A stretch of 64,000 nucleotides of DNA from Streptomyces albiflavescens (lineage in GTDB: Bacteria > Actinomycetota > Actinomycetes > Streptomycetales > Streptomycetaceae): assembly GCF_014645835.1 (NCBI RefSeq), contig NZ_BMMM01000017.1, positions 62,001 through 126,000 on the forward strand. The letters run 5' to 3'. A program made the position numbers and the translations under genes. Below are positions 32,894 to 42,116 of this stretch, piece by piece. A model generated the notes under the pieces. That model was not told where the DNA came from. It did no database searches and worked only from the letters and a program-made list of their open reading frames with translations. Numbering within the stretch: position 1 is the stretch's first letter; each line of letters starts with the position of its first letter.

Positions 32894-33652
32894 TCACCGG
32901 CCCTGCAGGCGGGCCGCTCGGTCCCGTATCTCCGGGAGGCGGGCCGCCAGCGCCGCACCGGGGCAGCTGGTCATGAACGCCTCGCTGTGACCCGCCACGG
33001 TGGGCAGCACGGCATCGGCCCCCGCGTGGAACCGACTGAGACTGTTGCTGGACACCAACCGCACCGTCGCCCGCGGATCAACCCCGGACAACCCGAGCTT
33101 CCACGCCGCGAGCGCGGCAATCGCCTCGGTCATCGCCCGCGGCACCGACGTCCCCGCCGTGAACGTCCCGATCGCCGCGACCCCGGTGGTCCGATGGTTG
33201 AAGCCCTGCGTGTGCGCCCCGGTGACGGGCCGGTCGATGCCGCCCGCGCGGCCCTCGTAGATCGTTCCGCAGCGGTCGACGAGGAAGTTGTAGCCGATGT
33301 CGTCCCACTGCCGGGCGCCGGTCTGGCCGGCGTAGAGGTAGCGGATGATGCGGGGCGTGTCGGCGCAGTCGTACCCGTTGGGCGAGTCGGTGTGGTGGAC
33401 GAAGACCGCGACGACCCGGTCGTCGTAGCGGGGCGGCGGCTGGGCGTGCGCGCTCGCGGTGTCCAGCCATCGCGTGCGCGGCAGGATGGTCGGCCGGGCC
33501 GCCGGGTGCGCGGCCGCGGCAGGCCGCGCGGCGACCGGCGGCCGAGCGGCTCGGGCCCCCGTGCGGTCCACCCCGACCGCGCACATCACCAGCGCCAGCA
33601 CGGCGGCCAGCCCGGGCACACAGCCGAGCGCCACGAGGACCGTCCGCGGCAT
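32894..33652 (-). CDS. Peptidoglycan-recognition-type N-acetylmuramoyl-L-alanine amidase
   Basis: 252 residues. A signal/anchor helix (TVLVALGCVPGLAAVLALVMCAVGV) is followed by a Pro/Ala-rich linker and an Amidase_2/PGRP domain. Zinc ligands: His in FVHHTDS, His in GAHTQGFN, and Cys in MTSCPG. Catalytic-site residues are in DDIGYNFLVDRCGTIYEGRAGG. It should cleave the amide bond between MurNAc and the stem peptide outside the cell. The frame stays open upstream to 33958 or 34099, but that part has poor third-position bias, so I start at ATG 33652. Confidence 0.87.
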   Translation of the reverse strand: MPRTVLVALGCVPGLAAVLALVMCAVGVDRTGARAARPPVAARPAAAAHPAARPTILPRTRWLDTASAHAQPPPRYDDRVVAVFVHHTDSPNGYDCADTPRIIRYLYAGQTGARQWDDIGYNFLVDRCGTIYEGRAGGIDRPVTGAHTQGFNHRTTGVAAIGTFTAGTSVPRAMTEAIAALAAWKLGLSGVDPRATVRLVSSNSLSRFHAGADAVLPTVAGHSEAFMTSCPGAALAARLPEIRDRAARLQGR

Positions 33653-34146
33653 CCGCTCGCCCCACGGGAACCGTGCCCATCGCACGGCCCGCCCCGACGA
33701 CGTCGCCCGAACCCCCCGCGAAAGCCGCACACACCACGACGCCCACGTCCATCGCACCGTTCGCCCGGACCATGGGACCCGCGCTTCCCACGAAAGCCGC
33801 GGCCGCCCCGTCCCCGACCGCCGTACACCCCACGGCACCCGGGCTCCATGCAGCGCGCGAGCCTCGCGGGAATCACGCGCCCGGCGCCCTCGGGCCGCAC
33901 GCGACACGCGTCCCGCACCCCGGCTTCGTGCCCCCCGCGTCTTCCGGAAGACACGCATGGACCCACCCTGGCCCCGATCCGCTCCATCCGCGATGTGTGC
34001 TCTGCCACCCGGTGGAACCATCGTCCGGGTCCGGGACGTTTTTACAGGTCCACGCACGTGTGGCCGTTTTCGCGGCGCCACGCGTGCGTGCCTGATCACT
34101 GAGCCTGCCCCGCGCGTACTAAGGGGCCCGAGAGAAAGGCGGCTCC
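33653..34146. other. Upstream region of the amidase and MarP-like genes with low-complexity open frame
   Basis: 494 bp. On the minus strand, 33653-33958 is open in the amidase frame and would encode a Trp/Arg-rich, irregularly repetitive extension (ARVPWGVRR, RTVRWTWASWCVRL). Third-position GC is clearly below that of real genes here. The segment 34000-34060 has a T-rich patch (GACGTTTTTACAGG) that may be promoter for one of the divergent genes. Confidence 0.5.
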
Positions 34147-35331
34147 GTGGACGTGCTCGACCTCCTGCTGATGCTGGTGATCCTGGTCTACGCGGCGTCG
34201 GGCTACCGCCGCGGCCTGGTCGCCGGCTGTGTCTCGCTGGCGGGTTTCGTGGGCGGCGCCGTCATCGGCGTATGGGTGCTGCCGTGGATGATGGACCTGG
34301 TCAGGGCGGGGACCCAGGCGGCGACGGTGACGGCCGTGCTCACGGTGCTGGTGCCCGCGGTGGTGGGCCACGAACTGGCGGGGCGGCTGGCCCTGAAGCT
34401 GCGCCACGAGCTGGACCGGGGGCCGCTGCGGGTGGCCGACGGAATCGGCGGGGCCGCGGCGAACACGGTGGCCGTGCTGCTGGTGGCCTGGGTGGCCGCG
34501 AGCGTCCTGGGCGCGTCCTCGTCGACCGTGGTGACGCAGTCGATCCGCAACTCGGCGCTGCTGGGCGCCGTGCAGAACGCGATGCCGGAGACCACACCCA
34601 CCTGGTTCTCCCGCGCGACCTCCGCGCTCACGGAGGCGGGCTTCCCACAGGTCTTCAACCCGTTCGAGAACGAGCCGACGGCGGGCGTCGCGAAGCCCTC
34701 CGGGGACAGCGTCACGGTGAGCGCGACGAACGCCGCCAAACTGAGCACGGTGAAGGTCGAGGGCGTCGCCGGCAACCAGGGCCGTGAGGGCAGCGGTTTC
34801 GTCTACACGTCCGAGCACGTGATGACCAACGCCCATGTCGTGGCGGGCATCGACCGGCCGACCGTCCGCGTGGGCGGCGTGGGCCGCTCGTACGAGGCCA
34901 GGGTCGTGCTCTTCGACGCGCAGAAGGACGTCGCGGTCCTGTACGTCCCGGGTCTGCGGGCGCCCGTCCTCGGATTCGACGACAGTGCCACGCGCGGCAA
35001 CTCGGCGGTCGTGGCCGGTTACCCGCAGGACGGCGGCCTCGACCTCCAGGCGGCCACCGTCGCGGGCCGCATCGACGCGACGGGCCAGAACATCTACAAC
35101 ACGGACACCGTGACCCGCGAGATCTACTCGATCCGCTCCACCGTCCGCCCCGGCAACTCGGGCGGCCCCCTCCTCACCACCGACGGCAAGGTGTACGGCG
35201 TCGTCTTCGCCCGCTCGACCTCGGACGACGAGACGGGTTACGTCCTGACGGCGGACGAGGTCGGGGGCGACGCCCGGCGGGCGGCGAACGCCACCGCCCC
35301 GGTCGACACGGGCGACCTCGTCACCTCCTAG
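34147..35331 (+). CDS. MarP-like membrane-anchored serine protease (CvpA + trypsin domains)
   Basis: 394 residues. Four N-terminal transmembrane helices form a CvpA-like domain (residues 1-125). The periplasmic trypsin-like domain follows with His in VMTNAHVV, Asp in QKDVAVLYV and Ser in RPGNSGGPLL. Two flanking cysteines typical of mycobacterial MarP are not seen in the protease domain. MarP (Rv3671c) protects against acid and cell-wall stress by activating a peptidoglycan hydrolase. A PGRP amidase gene lies divergently next door, a suggestive pairing. Confidence 0.9.
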   Translation: MDVLDLLLMLVILVYAASGYRRGLVAGCVSLAGFVGGAVIGVWVLPWMMDLVRAGTQAATVTAVLTVLVPAVVGHELAGRLALKLRHELDRGPLRVADGIGGAAANTVAVLLVAWVAASVLGASSSTVVTQSIRNSALLGAVQNAMPETTPTWFSRATSALTEAGFPQVFNPFENEPTAGVAKPSGDSVTVSATNAAKLSTVKVEGVAGNQGREGSGFVYTSEHVMTNAHVVAGIDRPTVRVGGVGRSYEARVVLFDAQKDVAVLYVPGLRAPVLGFDDSATRGNSAVVAGYPQDGGLDLQAATVAGRIDATGQNIYNTDTVTREIYSIRSTVRPGNSGGPLLTTDGKVYGVVFARSTSDDETGYVLTADEVGGDARRAANATAPVDTGDLVTS

Positions 35332-35334
35332 GCC

Positions 35335-36120
35335 TCAGAAGTGGGTGCCGCCATCGATGCGGACCTCGGTGCCGGTGATGAACCTGCCGTCCTCCGAGGC
35401 GAGCATCGCGACGACACCGGCGACGGCCTCGGGGCCCGCGAAGCCCTCGCCGAGCGCCGGCGCCAGCTTGCCGAACAGGCTCCAGTCGGTGTCCTCCGGC
35501 AGCCCCGGCCCGAGGCTCTGCCCGCTGGCGCCGGAGCCGTCGGTCATCCCCGAGGAGATCGAACCGGGCTGTACGGCGGTGAAGCGGATGCCCTGCTTGC
35601 TGTACTCGCTCGCCAGGGCGTGCGTCATGGACTGGATGCCGCCCTTGGACGCCGCGTACGCCGCCATGTACGGGTGCGCGAACATCGCCGAGGTGGAGCT
35701 GAAGTTGACGACGGCGGGGCTCTCACCGTGCAGCAGATGCGGTATCGCCTCGCGGATCATCAGGAAGGTGCCGGTCAGGTTGACGGCGATGACCTTGGTG
35801 AAGTCGGCGAGCGTCGTCTCATGGGTGTGCCCGGAGCGCAGGATCCCGGCCGCGTTGACGAGCACGTCGAGCCCGCCCAGGGCGCCTGTGGCCTGAGTGA
35901 TTCCGTCCCGTACGGACACCTCGTCGGCGACGTTCACGACGACGGTGGTGAGCCGTCCGGTGTCGGCGCCCGCCTTGGCGACGGTGTCCTCGAGTCCGGC
36001 CTCGCTGACGTCGGCGGCGACGACCCGGCCGCCCTCCGCCAGCATGCGCAACACCGTGGCCTGGCCGATTCCGGAGCCGCCTCCGGTGACGATCACGCGA
36101 CGTCCTGCATAGCGGTTCAT
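35335..36120 (-). CDS. Short-chain dehydrogenase/reductase
   Basis: 261 residues. NAD(P) motif TGGGSGIG (residues about 12-19), NAAG, and the catalytic Ser/Tyr/Lys set in NFSSTSAMFAHPYMAAYAASKGG. Acidic residues after the second strand (VAADVSEAG) suggest NAD preference. Substrate unknown. The stop is 4 bp from the end of the convergent MarP-like gene. A TetR regulator is divergent 289 bp upstream and may control it. Confidence 0.9.
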   Translation of the reverse strand: MNRYAGRRVIVTGGGSGIGQATVLRMLAEGGRVVAADVSEAGLEDTVAKAGADTGRLTTVVVNVADEVSVRDGITQATGALGGLDVLVNAAGILRSGHTHETTLADFTKVIAVNLTGTFLMIREAIPHLLHGESPAVVNFSSTSAMFAHPYMAAYAASKGGIQSMTHALASEYSKQGIRFTAVQPGSISSGMTDGSGASGQSLGPGLPEDTDWSLFGKLAPALGEGFAGPEAVAGVVAMLASEDGRFITGTEVRIDGGTHF

Positions 36121-36396
36121 GGTGTGGCTCTCCCAGTCTTCCCGGCGCGGTACCGGCGCTCTCACGGCGGTGTACCGGCACTCTCACGAAAGCGTTCGGC
36201 GCGTTCACGACAGCGTTCCGGCGCACTCCCGCGTCGCACCGACGCACTACCGACGCACTACCGGCGTCTCACCGGTCTCTCAGAGCGGTCGGCGCGGGGT
36301 GTCCCGACGTCGACCTGCTCGATACGCTTACACAGTACGTCGATGTGACACGTTTTGCCATCACGGCGAAATGTGCTCCCGCACACTGCTCGGGCG

Positions 36397-36402
36397 TACG
36401 CT
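36397..36402 (+). promoter_or_regulatory. Candidate -10 of a leaderless TetR-gene transcript
   Basis: TACGCT lies 7 nt before the GTG start at 36410, without any ribosome site. Confidence 0.35.
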
Positions 36403-36409
36403 TTCTCCC

Positions 36410-37075
36410 GTGAACCGCCAGCCGTCCCGCGCGCCCGAGCCCCCCGCCCTGTCCCTGACCGAGCGCCGCAAGGCGGCGACCCAGCTCGACATCGCGCGCG
36501 CCGCCGCCGAACTCTTCACGGAGTACGGGCCGGACGGCACCACGGCGGAGGACATCGCCCGCCGCGCCGGGGTCGCGCTGCGCACCTTCTACCGCTACTT
36601 CCGCAACAAGCAGGACGCCGTGGGCCCGCTGCTCGCCGCCGGCGGCGACCGCTGGCGCGCCCTGCTCGCGGCGACGGAGCCGGGCACGGCGGTGCCCCAG
36701 GCCCTGGAGAAGGCGATCGAGGAGGCGCTGTGCGCCCCGGACGAGCACGCGGCGGAGGGCCTGCACCAGACCCGCGCGCTCCTGCGGGCCGCCGTGGACG
36801 ATCCGGCGCTGCGGGCCGTCTGGTACCGGGTGAACCAGGAGTCGGAGGAGCGGCTGATCCCGGTGGTGGCCCGGCTGGCCGGCGCCGACGCGGACCCGGT
36901 GCAGGCGCGCCTCGCCGCCGCCGCGGCCACGGACGCGATCCGGGTCGCCCTGGAGACCTGGGCGGAGACGGACGCGGCCGTCGAGGGCCCGGGCTCGCCC
37001 GCCGAGCTGGCGGTCCGCTGCCTACGTCAACTCATGGGCGGAATGGGCCCGTTGCTCGCCGACGGTAAGGGCTGA
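36410..37075 (+). CDS. TetR-family transcriptional regulator
   Basis: 221 residues. The N-terminal HTH is typical: RKAATQLDIARAAAELFTEYGPDGTTAEDIARRAGVALRTFYRYF split over residues 21-65. A C-terminal ligand domain has MftR-like composition. Divergent from the SDR gene; the 289-bp gap contains imperfect CTCTCACG/GCGTTC repeats but no clean operator. GTG 36410 is the only plausible start. Confidence 0.9.
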   Translation: MNRQPSRAPEPPALSLTERRKAATQLDIARAAAELFTEYGPDGTTAEDIARRAGVALRTFYRYFRNKQDAVGPLLAAGGDRWRALLAATEPGTAVPQALEKAIEEALCAPDEHAAEGLHQTRALLRAAVDDPALRAVWYRVNQESEERLIPVVARLAGADADPVQARLAAAAATDAIRVALETWAETDAAVEGPGSPAELAVRCLRQLMGGMGPLLADGKG

Positions 37076-37142
37076 CCGGGCTCCCCGACAGGCGTCCCCG
37101 GCGGCGCGCACGGATCGACCGGCGCCACGACGTGAGGGCTGA

Positions 37143-37631
37143 TCAGAGAGAGCGCCCCATGAGTACGTCGTCCACGTACTCACCGTCCAGCAGGAACTCT
37201 TCGGGCAGGATCCCCTCCACCACGAACCCCTCGGACTCGTACAGCTTGCGTGCCGGGGTGTTGTGCCCGAGGACGCGCAGCGTGATGCGCCGGGCGCCCT
37301 GTCGGCGGGCCTGGTCCTGTACGGCGCGCAGCAGCGCGCGTCCGACCCCGGCGCCGCGCGCCTCCTCGGCGACGGCGAGTCCCTGGATCTGGCGCACATG
37401 GGCGTTGGAGGCGAGGGGGGTCGGAAATCCCAACCGGATGTAGCCGACCACCGTGTTGTCGATCTCGGCGACGAGATGGTCCCGCGGGCCGAACCGATCG
37501 CTGTAGAAGGGCTCGTACGGCGGCCGCGGGCGTGGCATGACGGCATGCACCGGGGACCAGGTGTCGCGGTCGAGGCGGCCGAGCGCGTCCTCGTCTTCGA
37601 GGGTGGCGGTGCGTATGTACGGAGCTGACAT
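37143..37631 (-). CDS. GNAT-family N-acetyltransferase
   Basis: 162 residues. Acetyl-CoA loop VAEEARGAGVGRALLRAV (Q/RxxGxG/A form) and the C-terminal HNTPARKLYESEGFVVEG are diagnostic. Substrate unknown, possibly a RimI/RimJ-like or small-molecule acetyltransferase. ATG 37631 is preceded by TACAGT 7 nt upstream (on the minus strand), suggesting leaderless translation; an in-frame GTG lies at 37640. Confidence 0.9.
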   Translation of the reverse strand: MSAPYIRTATLEDEDALGRLDRDTWSPVHAVMPRPRPPYEPFYSDRFGPRDHLVAEIDNTVVGYIRLGFPTPLASNAHVRQIQGLAVAEEARGAGVGRALLRAVQDQARRQGARRITLRVLGHNTPARKLYESEGFVVEGILPEEFLLDGEYVDDVLMGRSL

Positions 37632-37703
37632 GCGGATCACTGTACGGCGGCCATACGGGGGCCCGTCCCGCGATTTTCCCGGCCGCCCGGGCAGGATGGA
37701 CCC

Positions 37704-38621
37704 ATGAGCGACTCACCCCTTCCCCCCGGTTCCCGCATCGCGATCGCCGGTGCGTCCGGCCTGATCGGCTCGGCGCTGGCGCGCTCCCTGGCCTCGGACG
37801 GACACGAGGTGGTCCGTCTCGTACGCCGTGCGCCTCGCGCGAAGGACGAGGTCCAGTGGGACCCGGAGGCGCAACGGATCGACGCGGCGGGGCTCATCGG
37901 CTGTGCCGCGGTGGTCAATCTCGCGGGGGCGGGAGTTGCTTCGCGGCGCTGGACGGAGGCGTACAAGCGGAAGATCCGGGACAGCCGGGTGCTGGGGACG
38001 GCGACGCTCGCCGAGGCGGTGGCGTCCCTTGACGAGCCGCCGCGGGTGTTCGTGAACGGGAGTGCGATCGGCTTCTACGGCGATACGGGTGAGCGGGCGG
38101 TGGACGAGTCCGCTCCGCCCGGGGACGGGTTCCTTCCCTCCTTGTGTGTGGAGTGGGAGGAGGCCACGGGCGCGGCCCAGGAGGCGGGCATCCGCACCGC
38201 CTTCGCCCGTACGGGGCTGGTGGTCGCCCGCAAGGGTGGGGCCTGGGGGAAGCTCTTCCCACTCTTCAAGGCGGGTGTCGGCGGGCGGATGGGGGACGGT
38301 CGCCAGTACTGGAGCTTCGTCTCCCTCCATGACGAAGTGGCCGCGATTCGGCACATCATCGACACGGAGACACTGTCGGGGCCGGTGAACGTGACAGCCC
38401 CCGATCCCCTGACCAACCGTGAGATCACCGAGGCGATGGGGCGCGTCCTGAACCGCCCCACCCTCTTCACCACGCCGGCCCCTCTCCTCCGCCTCGCTCT
38501 CGGCGACATGGCCGGCGACATCCTCGGCAGCCAGCGCGTCCTGCCGACCCGCCTCGTGGAGTCGGGCTTCACCTTCGCGTTCCCGTCGATCGAGGGGGCG
38601 TTGCGGGCGGCCCTGGGCTGA
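37704..38621 (+). CDS. TIGR01777-family NAD-dependent epimerase/oxidoreductase (YfcH-like)
   Basis: 305 residues. Rossmann motif IAGASGLIGSALA, the family-specific DAVVNLAGAG-like region (AAVVNLAGAGVASRRWTEAYKRKI), SAIGFYGDTGERAVDE, FARTGLVV and the C-terminal DUF1731 segment (LNRPTLFTTPAPLLRLALGDMAGDILGSQRVLP). Physiological substrate not known. Followed by a nested-palindrome repeat. Confidence 0.92.
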   Translation: MSDSPLPPGSRIAIAGASGLIGSALARSLASDGHEVVRLVRRAPRAKDEVQWDPEAQRIDAAGLIGCAAVVNLAGAGVASRRWTEAYKRKIRDSRVLGTATLAEAVASLDEPPRVFVNGSAIGFYGDTGERAVDESAPPGDGFLPSLCVEWEEATGAAQEAGIRTAFARTGLVVARKGGAWGKLFPLFKAGVGGRMGDGRQYWSFVSLHDEVAAIRHIIDTETLSGPVNVTAPDPLTNREITEAMGRVLNRPTLFTTPAPLLRLALGDMAGDILGSQRVLPTRLVESGFTFAFPSIEGALRAALG

Positions 38622-38628
38622 GAGGTTC

Positions 38629-38800
38629 TTTCGCCCCCTCCGCCCCTGCCCATTCCCGTCCCCTGGGGGCTGCGCCCCCAGACCCCCGCCAAAAGATCGC
38701 GCAGTTCCCCGCGCCCCTGAAAAGGGGCACGGGGAACTGCGCGAACGGGGTCCGGGGCTGAGCCCCGGTCGGGTCGGGCAGGGGCGGAGGGGGCGAGAAA
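38629..38800. repeat. Dispersed nested-palindrome repeat, copy 2
   Basis: About 170 bp built from nested inverted repeats. Outer 20-bp arms (CGCCCCCTCC... with ...GGAGGGGGCG) enclose a second stem (CTGGGGGC / GCCCCCAG) and the 20-bp core stem at 38699-38718 with 38723-38742 (one G-U type change, GAAA loop). A further GGGGCTGAGCCCC hairpin lies to the right. It is probably the transcription end of the TIGR01777 gene and is longer than any ordinary terminator here. Confidence 0.8.
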
Positions 38801-38976
38801 ACCCACCCCCACCCCCCGCCGGACAGGTACATGCACCCCCCATGCGCCCGTGCACGCCCGCCACGCGACTTCCCCCCGCTGCCGACACGCCACACCCTCG
38901 ACCCGAACTCGGGTATCCCCGACGCCTGTTGGGGGCATGACGTCCCCACCGGCCGCGCAACCTCGAGGAGGGGCAC
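38801..38976. other. Upstream region of the FAD oxidoreductase
   Basis: C/A-rich spacer with no gene. A GAGGAGGGGCACGTG-type ribosome site directly precedes the GTG at 38977. Confidence 0.5.
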
Positions 38977-40368
38977 GTGCTAGAGCCCGCACGCCAAGCC
39001 GCGGACATCGCGGAGATCGCGGAAGACGTGGACGTCGTCATCGTGGGAGCCGGAGTAGCCGGCCTCGCGGCCGCCCTGCATCTGACCAGGGCGGGTCTCA
39101 CCACCACCGTCCTGGAAGCCGGCCCGAACGTCGGCGGCCGAATGTCCACGGAGAAGGTCGACGGCTTCCGGCTGGACCGAGTGGGCCGGCTCCTGTCCAC
39201 CTCGTATCCCGAACTGCGCCGCACCCCGGGCCTGAACGCCCTGACCCTGCGCACGTTCTCCCCGGGCGTCCTGCTCCACAGCGACGGCCACCACCATCGT
39301 GCCGCCGCCCCCACCACCCCCCGGAGCGCAAGGGGCGCACTCACCACCGCACGCGCCCTCGCGAGCGCCCCCCGGCTCCCCCTGGCCCGCCCTCAGCGTG
39401 GAGCGCCACGCCCCGGCCCCCTCGGCGGCCCGCTCGACCAGTCGCGTCTCACCGCCGCCCTGGCCCGCCTCGCCACCACGCCACCGGACGGCCTCCTCGC
39501 ACGCCCCGACCGCACCGCCGCCCAGTCGTTGACCACCCGGGGCCTCCCGGCCCGCACGGTCGACGGTTTCCTGCGCCCCCTGCTCGCCGCGCTTCTGTGC
39601 GATCCGACCCTGCAGACGTCGAGCCGTTGCGCGGACCTCGCCCTGCACTCCTTCGCGACCGGCCGCCTGTGTCTGCCGGAGGGCGGTGCGGACACTCTCC
39701 CCGAGCTTCTCGCGGCCGAGTTGCCGCCGGGCACGGTCCATACGGGCGTCCAGGTCACCGCGGTCTCCACGACCGCCGTGACGACGAAGGACCACGGCGA
39801 ACTCACCTGTCGTGCCATCCTGCTCGCGACCGGGGCCCGCGCCGCCGCCGAACTGCTGCCGGGTCTGCGCGTTCCCGCCTTCCACCCGGTGACGGTCCTG
39901 CACCACACCACGGACGAGCCCCCGCTCGCCGAACCGGCGCTGCTCCTGGACGCCGACCGGAGCGGCCCGGTGGCGCACACCGGGGTCATCAGCCAGGTCG
40001 ACCCCACGCGGGCTCCCGCGGGCCGCGTCCTCATCTCCTCGACCGTGCTGGGCATGCCACCGGCCGCGGCGCACCTGGACGCGACGGTCCGGGCCCAACT
40101 GGCCCGCCTCTACGGGACGTCGACCGCCCGCTGGGAACTCCTCGCGGTCCACCACGAGCCGGAGGCGGTCCCGGCGATGCCACCGCCGCACGACGTGCGC
40201 CGCCCGGTACGGCTGCTGGCGGGCCTGTACGTGTGCGGCGACCACCGGGACACCAGCACCCTCCAGGGGGCGCTCCACTCGGCGCGCCGGGCCGCCCACG
40301 CCCTTCTGAGGGACTTGGGCGCCCGGCCGACCCCGTGGGAGGAACCCTTGGAGACCGCCGCGGCCTGA
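38977..40368 (+). CDS. FAD-dependent NAD(P)-binding oxidoreductase (amine-oxidase/phytoene-desaturase-like)
   Basis: 463 residues. Dinucleotide-binding VVIVGAGVAGLAAALHLTRAG, then VLEAGPNVGGRMSTEKVDGFRLDR, the classic flavin amine oxidase/desaturase opening. C-terminal FAD motif LYVCGDHRDTSTLQGALHSARRAA. Between them a Pro/Ala/Arg-rich stretch (about 95-160) looks partly disordered. Substrate unknown. A GGAGG-like site precedes the GTG. The long plus-strand frame in another phase over this gene is a shadow. Confidence 0.88.
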   Translation: MLEPARQAADIAEIAEDVDVVIVGAGVAGLAAALHLTRAGLTTTVLEAGPNVGGRMSTEKVDGFRLDRVGRLLSTSYPELRRTPGLNALTLRTFSPGVLLHSDGHHHRAAAPTTPRSARGALTTARALASAPRLPLARPQRGAPRPGPLGGPLDQSRLTAALARLATTPPDGLLARPDRTAAQSLTTRGLPARTVDGFLRPLLAALLCDPTLQTSSRCADLALHSFATGRLCLPEGGADTLPELLAAELPPGTVHTGVQVTAVSTTAVTTKDHGELTCRAILLATGARAAAELLPGLRVPAFHPVTVLHHTTDEPPLAEPALLLDADRSGPVAHTGVISQVDPTRAPAGRVLISSTVLGMPPAAAHLDATVRAQLARLYGTSTARWELLAVHHEPEAVPAMPPPHDVRRPVRLLAGLYVCGDHRDTSTLQGALHSARRAAHALLRDLGARPTPWEEPLETAAA

Positions 40369-40380
40369 GCCGCCTCGGCC

Positions 40381-41820
40381 TCAGGCCAGCGCCGCCACCT
40401 TGTCCCGGTATCCGCGTACGGGCGCCGCGTCCTTGTAGGGCTCCAGGCGGCGCTCGAAGTCCCGTACGTACTCGATGGCCCGCACCGACCGCATCTCCAC
40501 CGCCTGCCCGGCGGCCTCCGCCGCCAACTGGCAGGCCTGGTCGAGCTCCCCGAGCCCGAGCCGTGCCGAGGCGAGCACCACGCGGCAGAACAGCCGGCTG
40601 CGCGCATAGCCGGGCGCCCGCAGTTGCAGCGAGCGCTCGGCGTGCTGCGCCGCGGCGCGAAACTGCGAGAGGTCGCGGTGGCAGTGCCCGAACTCGTCGG
40701 CGAGCTGTGCCTCGTCGAAGAACCGCGCCCAGTAGGGGACTTCGTCGCCGGACCGGGACGTCTCCAGCGCGCGTTCGGCGCGGACGAGGGACGCCGTACA
40801 GGCCCGCACTTCCCCCAGCACCCCGTGCCCGCGCGCCTCGACGGAGTGCAGCAGTGCCTGCACCACGGGCGGCACCGCTGATCCGACACCCTGCTGGGCG
40901 ACCCGCGCCAGCTGCACGGCCTCCCGTCCGTGGCCCAGGTAGACGGCCTGCCGGCTCATCGTCACCAGCACATAGGAGCCGTACGCCCGGTCCCCGGCCG
41001 CCTGCGAGAGCCGCAGCGCCTGGACGAAGTACCGCTGCGCGAGTCCGTGCGCGGCGATGTCGTACGAGGTCCAGCCGGCGAGCCGGGTGAGGTCGGCGGC
41101 GGCGGCGAACAGGCGCCGCCCGGTCTGCTCCCCGTACGCGCCGCGCAGCATCGGCTCGGCCTCGTGCTCCAGATAGCGGACCAGGGCCTGGCGGGCGTGG
41201 CCGCCGCCGTAGGCGTGGTCGAGGGCGCGGAAGAGTTCGCCCACCGAGCGCAGCGCGGCGATGTCGCCGCCGGTGACCTTCTGGCCGGGACCGCGCTCGG
41301 TCTGGCTGCGCTGCCGGGGCACGGCGGGGCGTCCCTGCGCGGGGATGCGCGAGGGCCCCGGGTCGCCGCGGCCGACCCGGTCGTCGGCCCGCCCGATCAG
41401 CCAGTCCCGGCTCGGGACGACGAGCCCCGCCGGGGTGAAGGCGATCTTGCGCAGTTCGGCATGGCTGCCGGAGTCCTTGCGCCACAGCCCGCTGACGATG
41501 TCGACGGCCTCCTCGGGGGTGGCGGCGAACTCCAGACCGGCGTACACCGGGGCGCACGCGTCGAGTCCGAGATCCTGCGCGGTGAGCCGACGGCCGAGAC
41601 GTCGGGTGAACACCTCGGCGATGAGCGCGGGCGTGGTCCCGCGGGGCTGCTGCCCGCGCAGCCACCGTGTCACCGATGTCTTGTCGTATCTGAGGTCAAG
41701 TCCGTGTTCGAGGCCGAGCTGGTCCACGCGACGGGCGAGACCTGCGTTGGAGAACCCCGCTTCTGCGATGAGCGCGGCGAGCTGGCGGTTGGGGGTGCGC
41801 TGCGCGGGTCGTTCCGTCAT
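40381..41820 (-). CDS. HTH regulator with TPR repeats (NsdA/NsdB-like)
   Basis: 479 residues. The N-terminus (RQLAALIAEAGFSNAGLARRVDQLG, then YDKTSVTRWLRGQQPRG) is an XRE-like helix-turn-helix. The rest is helical with tetratricopeptide-like repeats (residues about 190-460). Streptomyces proteins with this architecture (NsdA, NsdB) negatively affect differentiation and antibiotic production. Which paralogue this is I cannot say. ATG 41820 begins the conserved segment; upstream frame to 41997 is unsupported. Divergent from lipB. Confidence 0.82.
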   Translation of the reverse strand: MTERPAQRTPNRQLAALIAEAGFSNAGLARRVDQLGLEHGLDLRYDKTSVTRWLRGQQPRGTTPALIAEVFTRRLGRRLTAQDLGLDACAPVYAGLEFAATPEEAVDIVSGLWRKDSGSHAELRKIAFTPAGLVVPSRDWLIGRADDRVGRGDPGPSRIPAQGRPAVPRQRSQTERGPGQKVTGGDIAALRSVGELFRALDHAYGGGHARQALVRYLEHEAEPMLRGAYGEQTGRRLFAAAADLTRLAGWTSYDIAAHGLAQRYFVQALRLSQAAGDRAYGSYVLVTMSRQAVYLGHGREAVQLARVAQQGVGSAVPPVVQALLHSVEARGHGVLGEVRACTASLVRAERALETSRSGDEVPYWARFFDEAQLADEFGHCHRDLSQFRAAAQHAERSLQLRAPGYARSRLFCRVVLASARLGLGELDQACQLAAEAAGQAVEMRSVRAIEYVRDFERRLEPYKDAAPVRGYRDKVAALA

Positions 41821-42116
41821 CTGCGGTGCGGTCTCCTGCCTTCGGACCCCCAAGTCGACTCGGGGAGGTGTGAGCGCGCGCTTACGCCTCCCCGAGGCCG
41901 CTCGGTGCCCGGATTGCCTGTGAGCAGCCCTTATGGCCTCGTGAACGGCGCGAATGTAGCGGAGCGTAAGTACCTCATCGCACACTTCGACGTTCATTCA
42001 TCCGATCGTGTGAGGATTGGCCGCAGGGCTGACGAGTTTCGGCCGGACGTACAGTGGCGTGGGCGCGTTACGTGCCTTACGAGGGTTTCTGAAGGGCTTC
42101 TAGGGAGGCGCTTGCC

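Noticed and set aside
38850..41090. Long Pro/Arg-rich plus-strand frame over the FAD oxidoreductase
   Set aside because: Out-of-phase reading of the real gene that runs on antisense to the HTH/TPR regulator; low-complexity protein.
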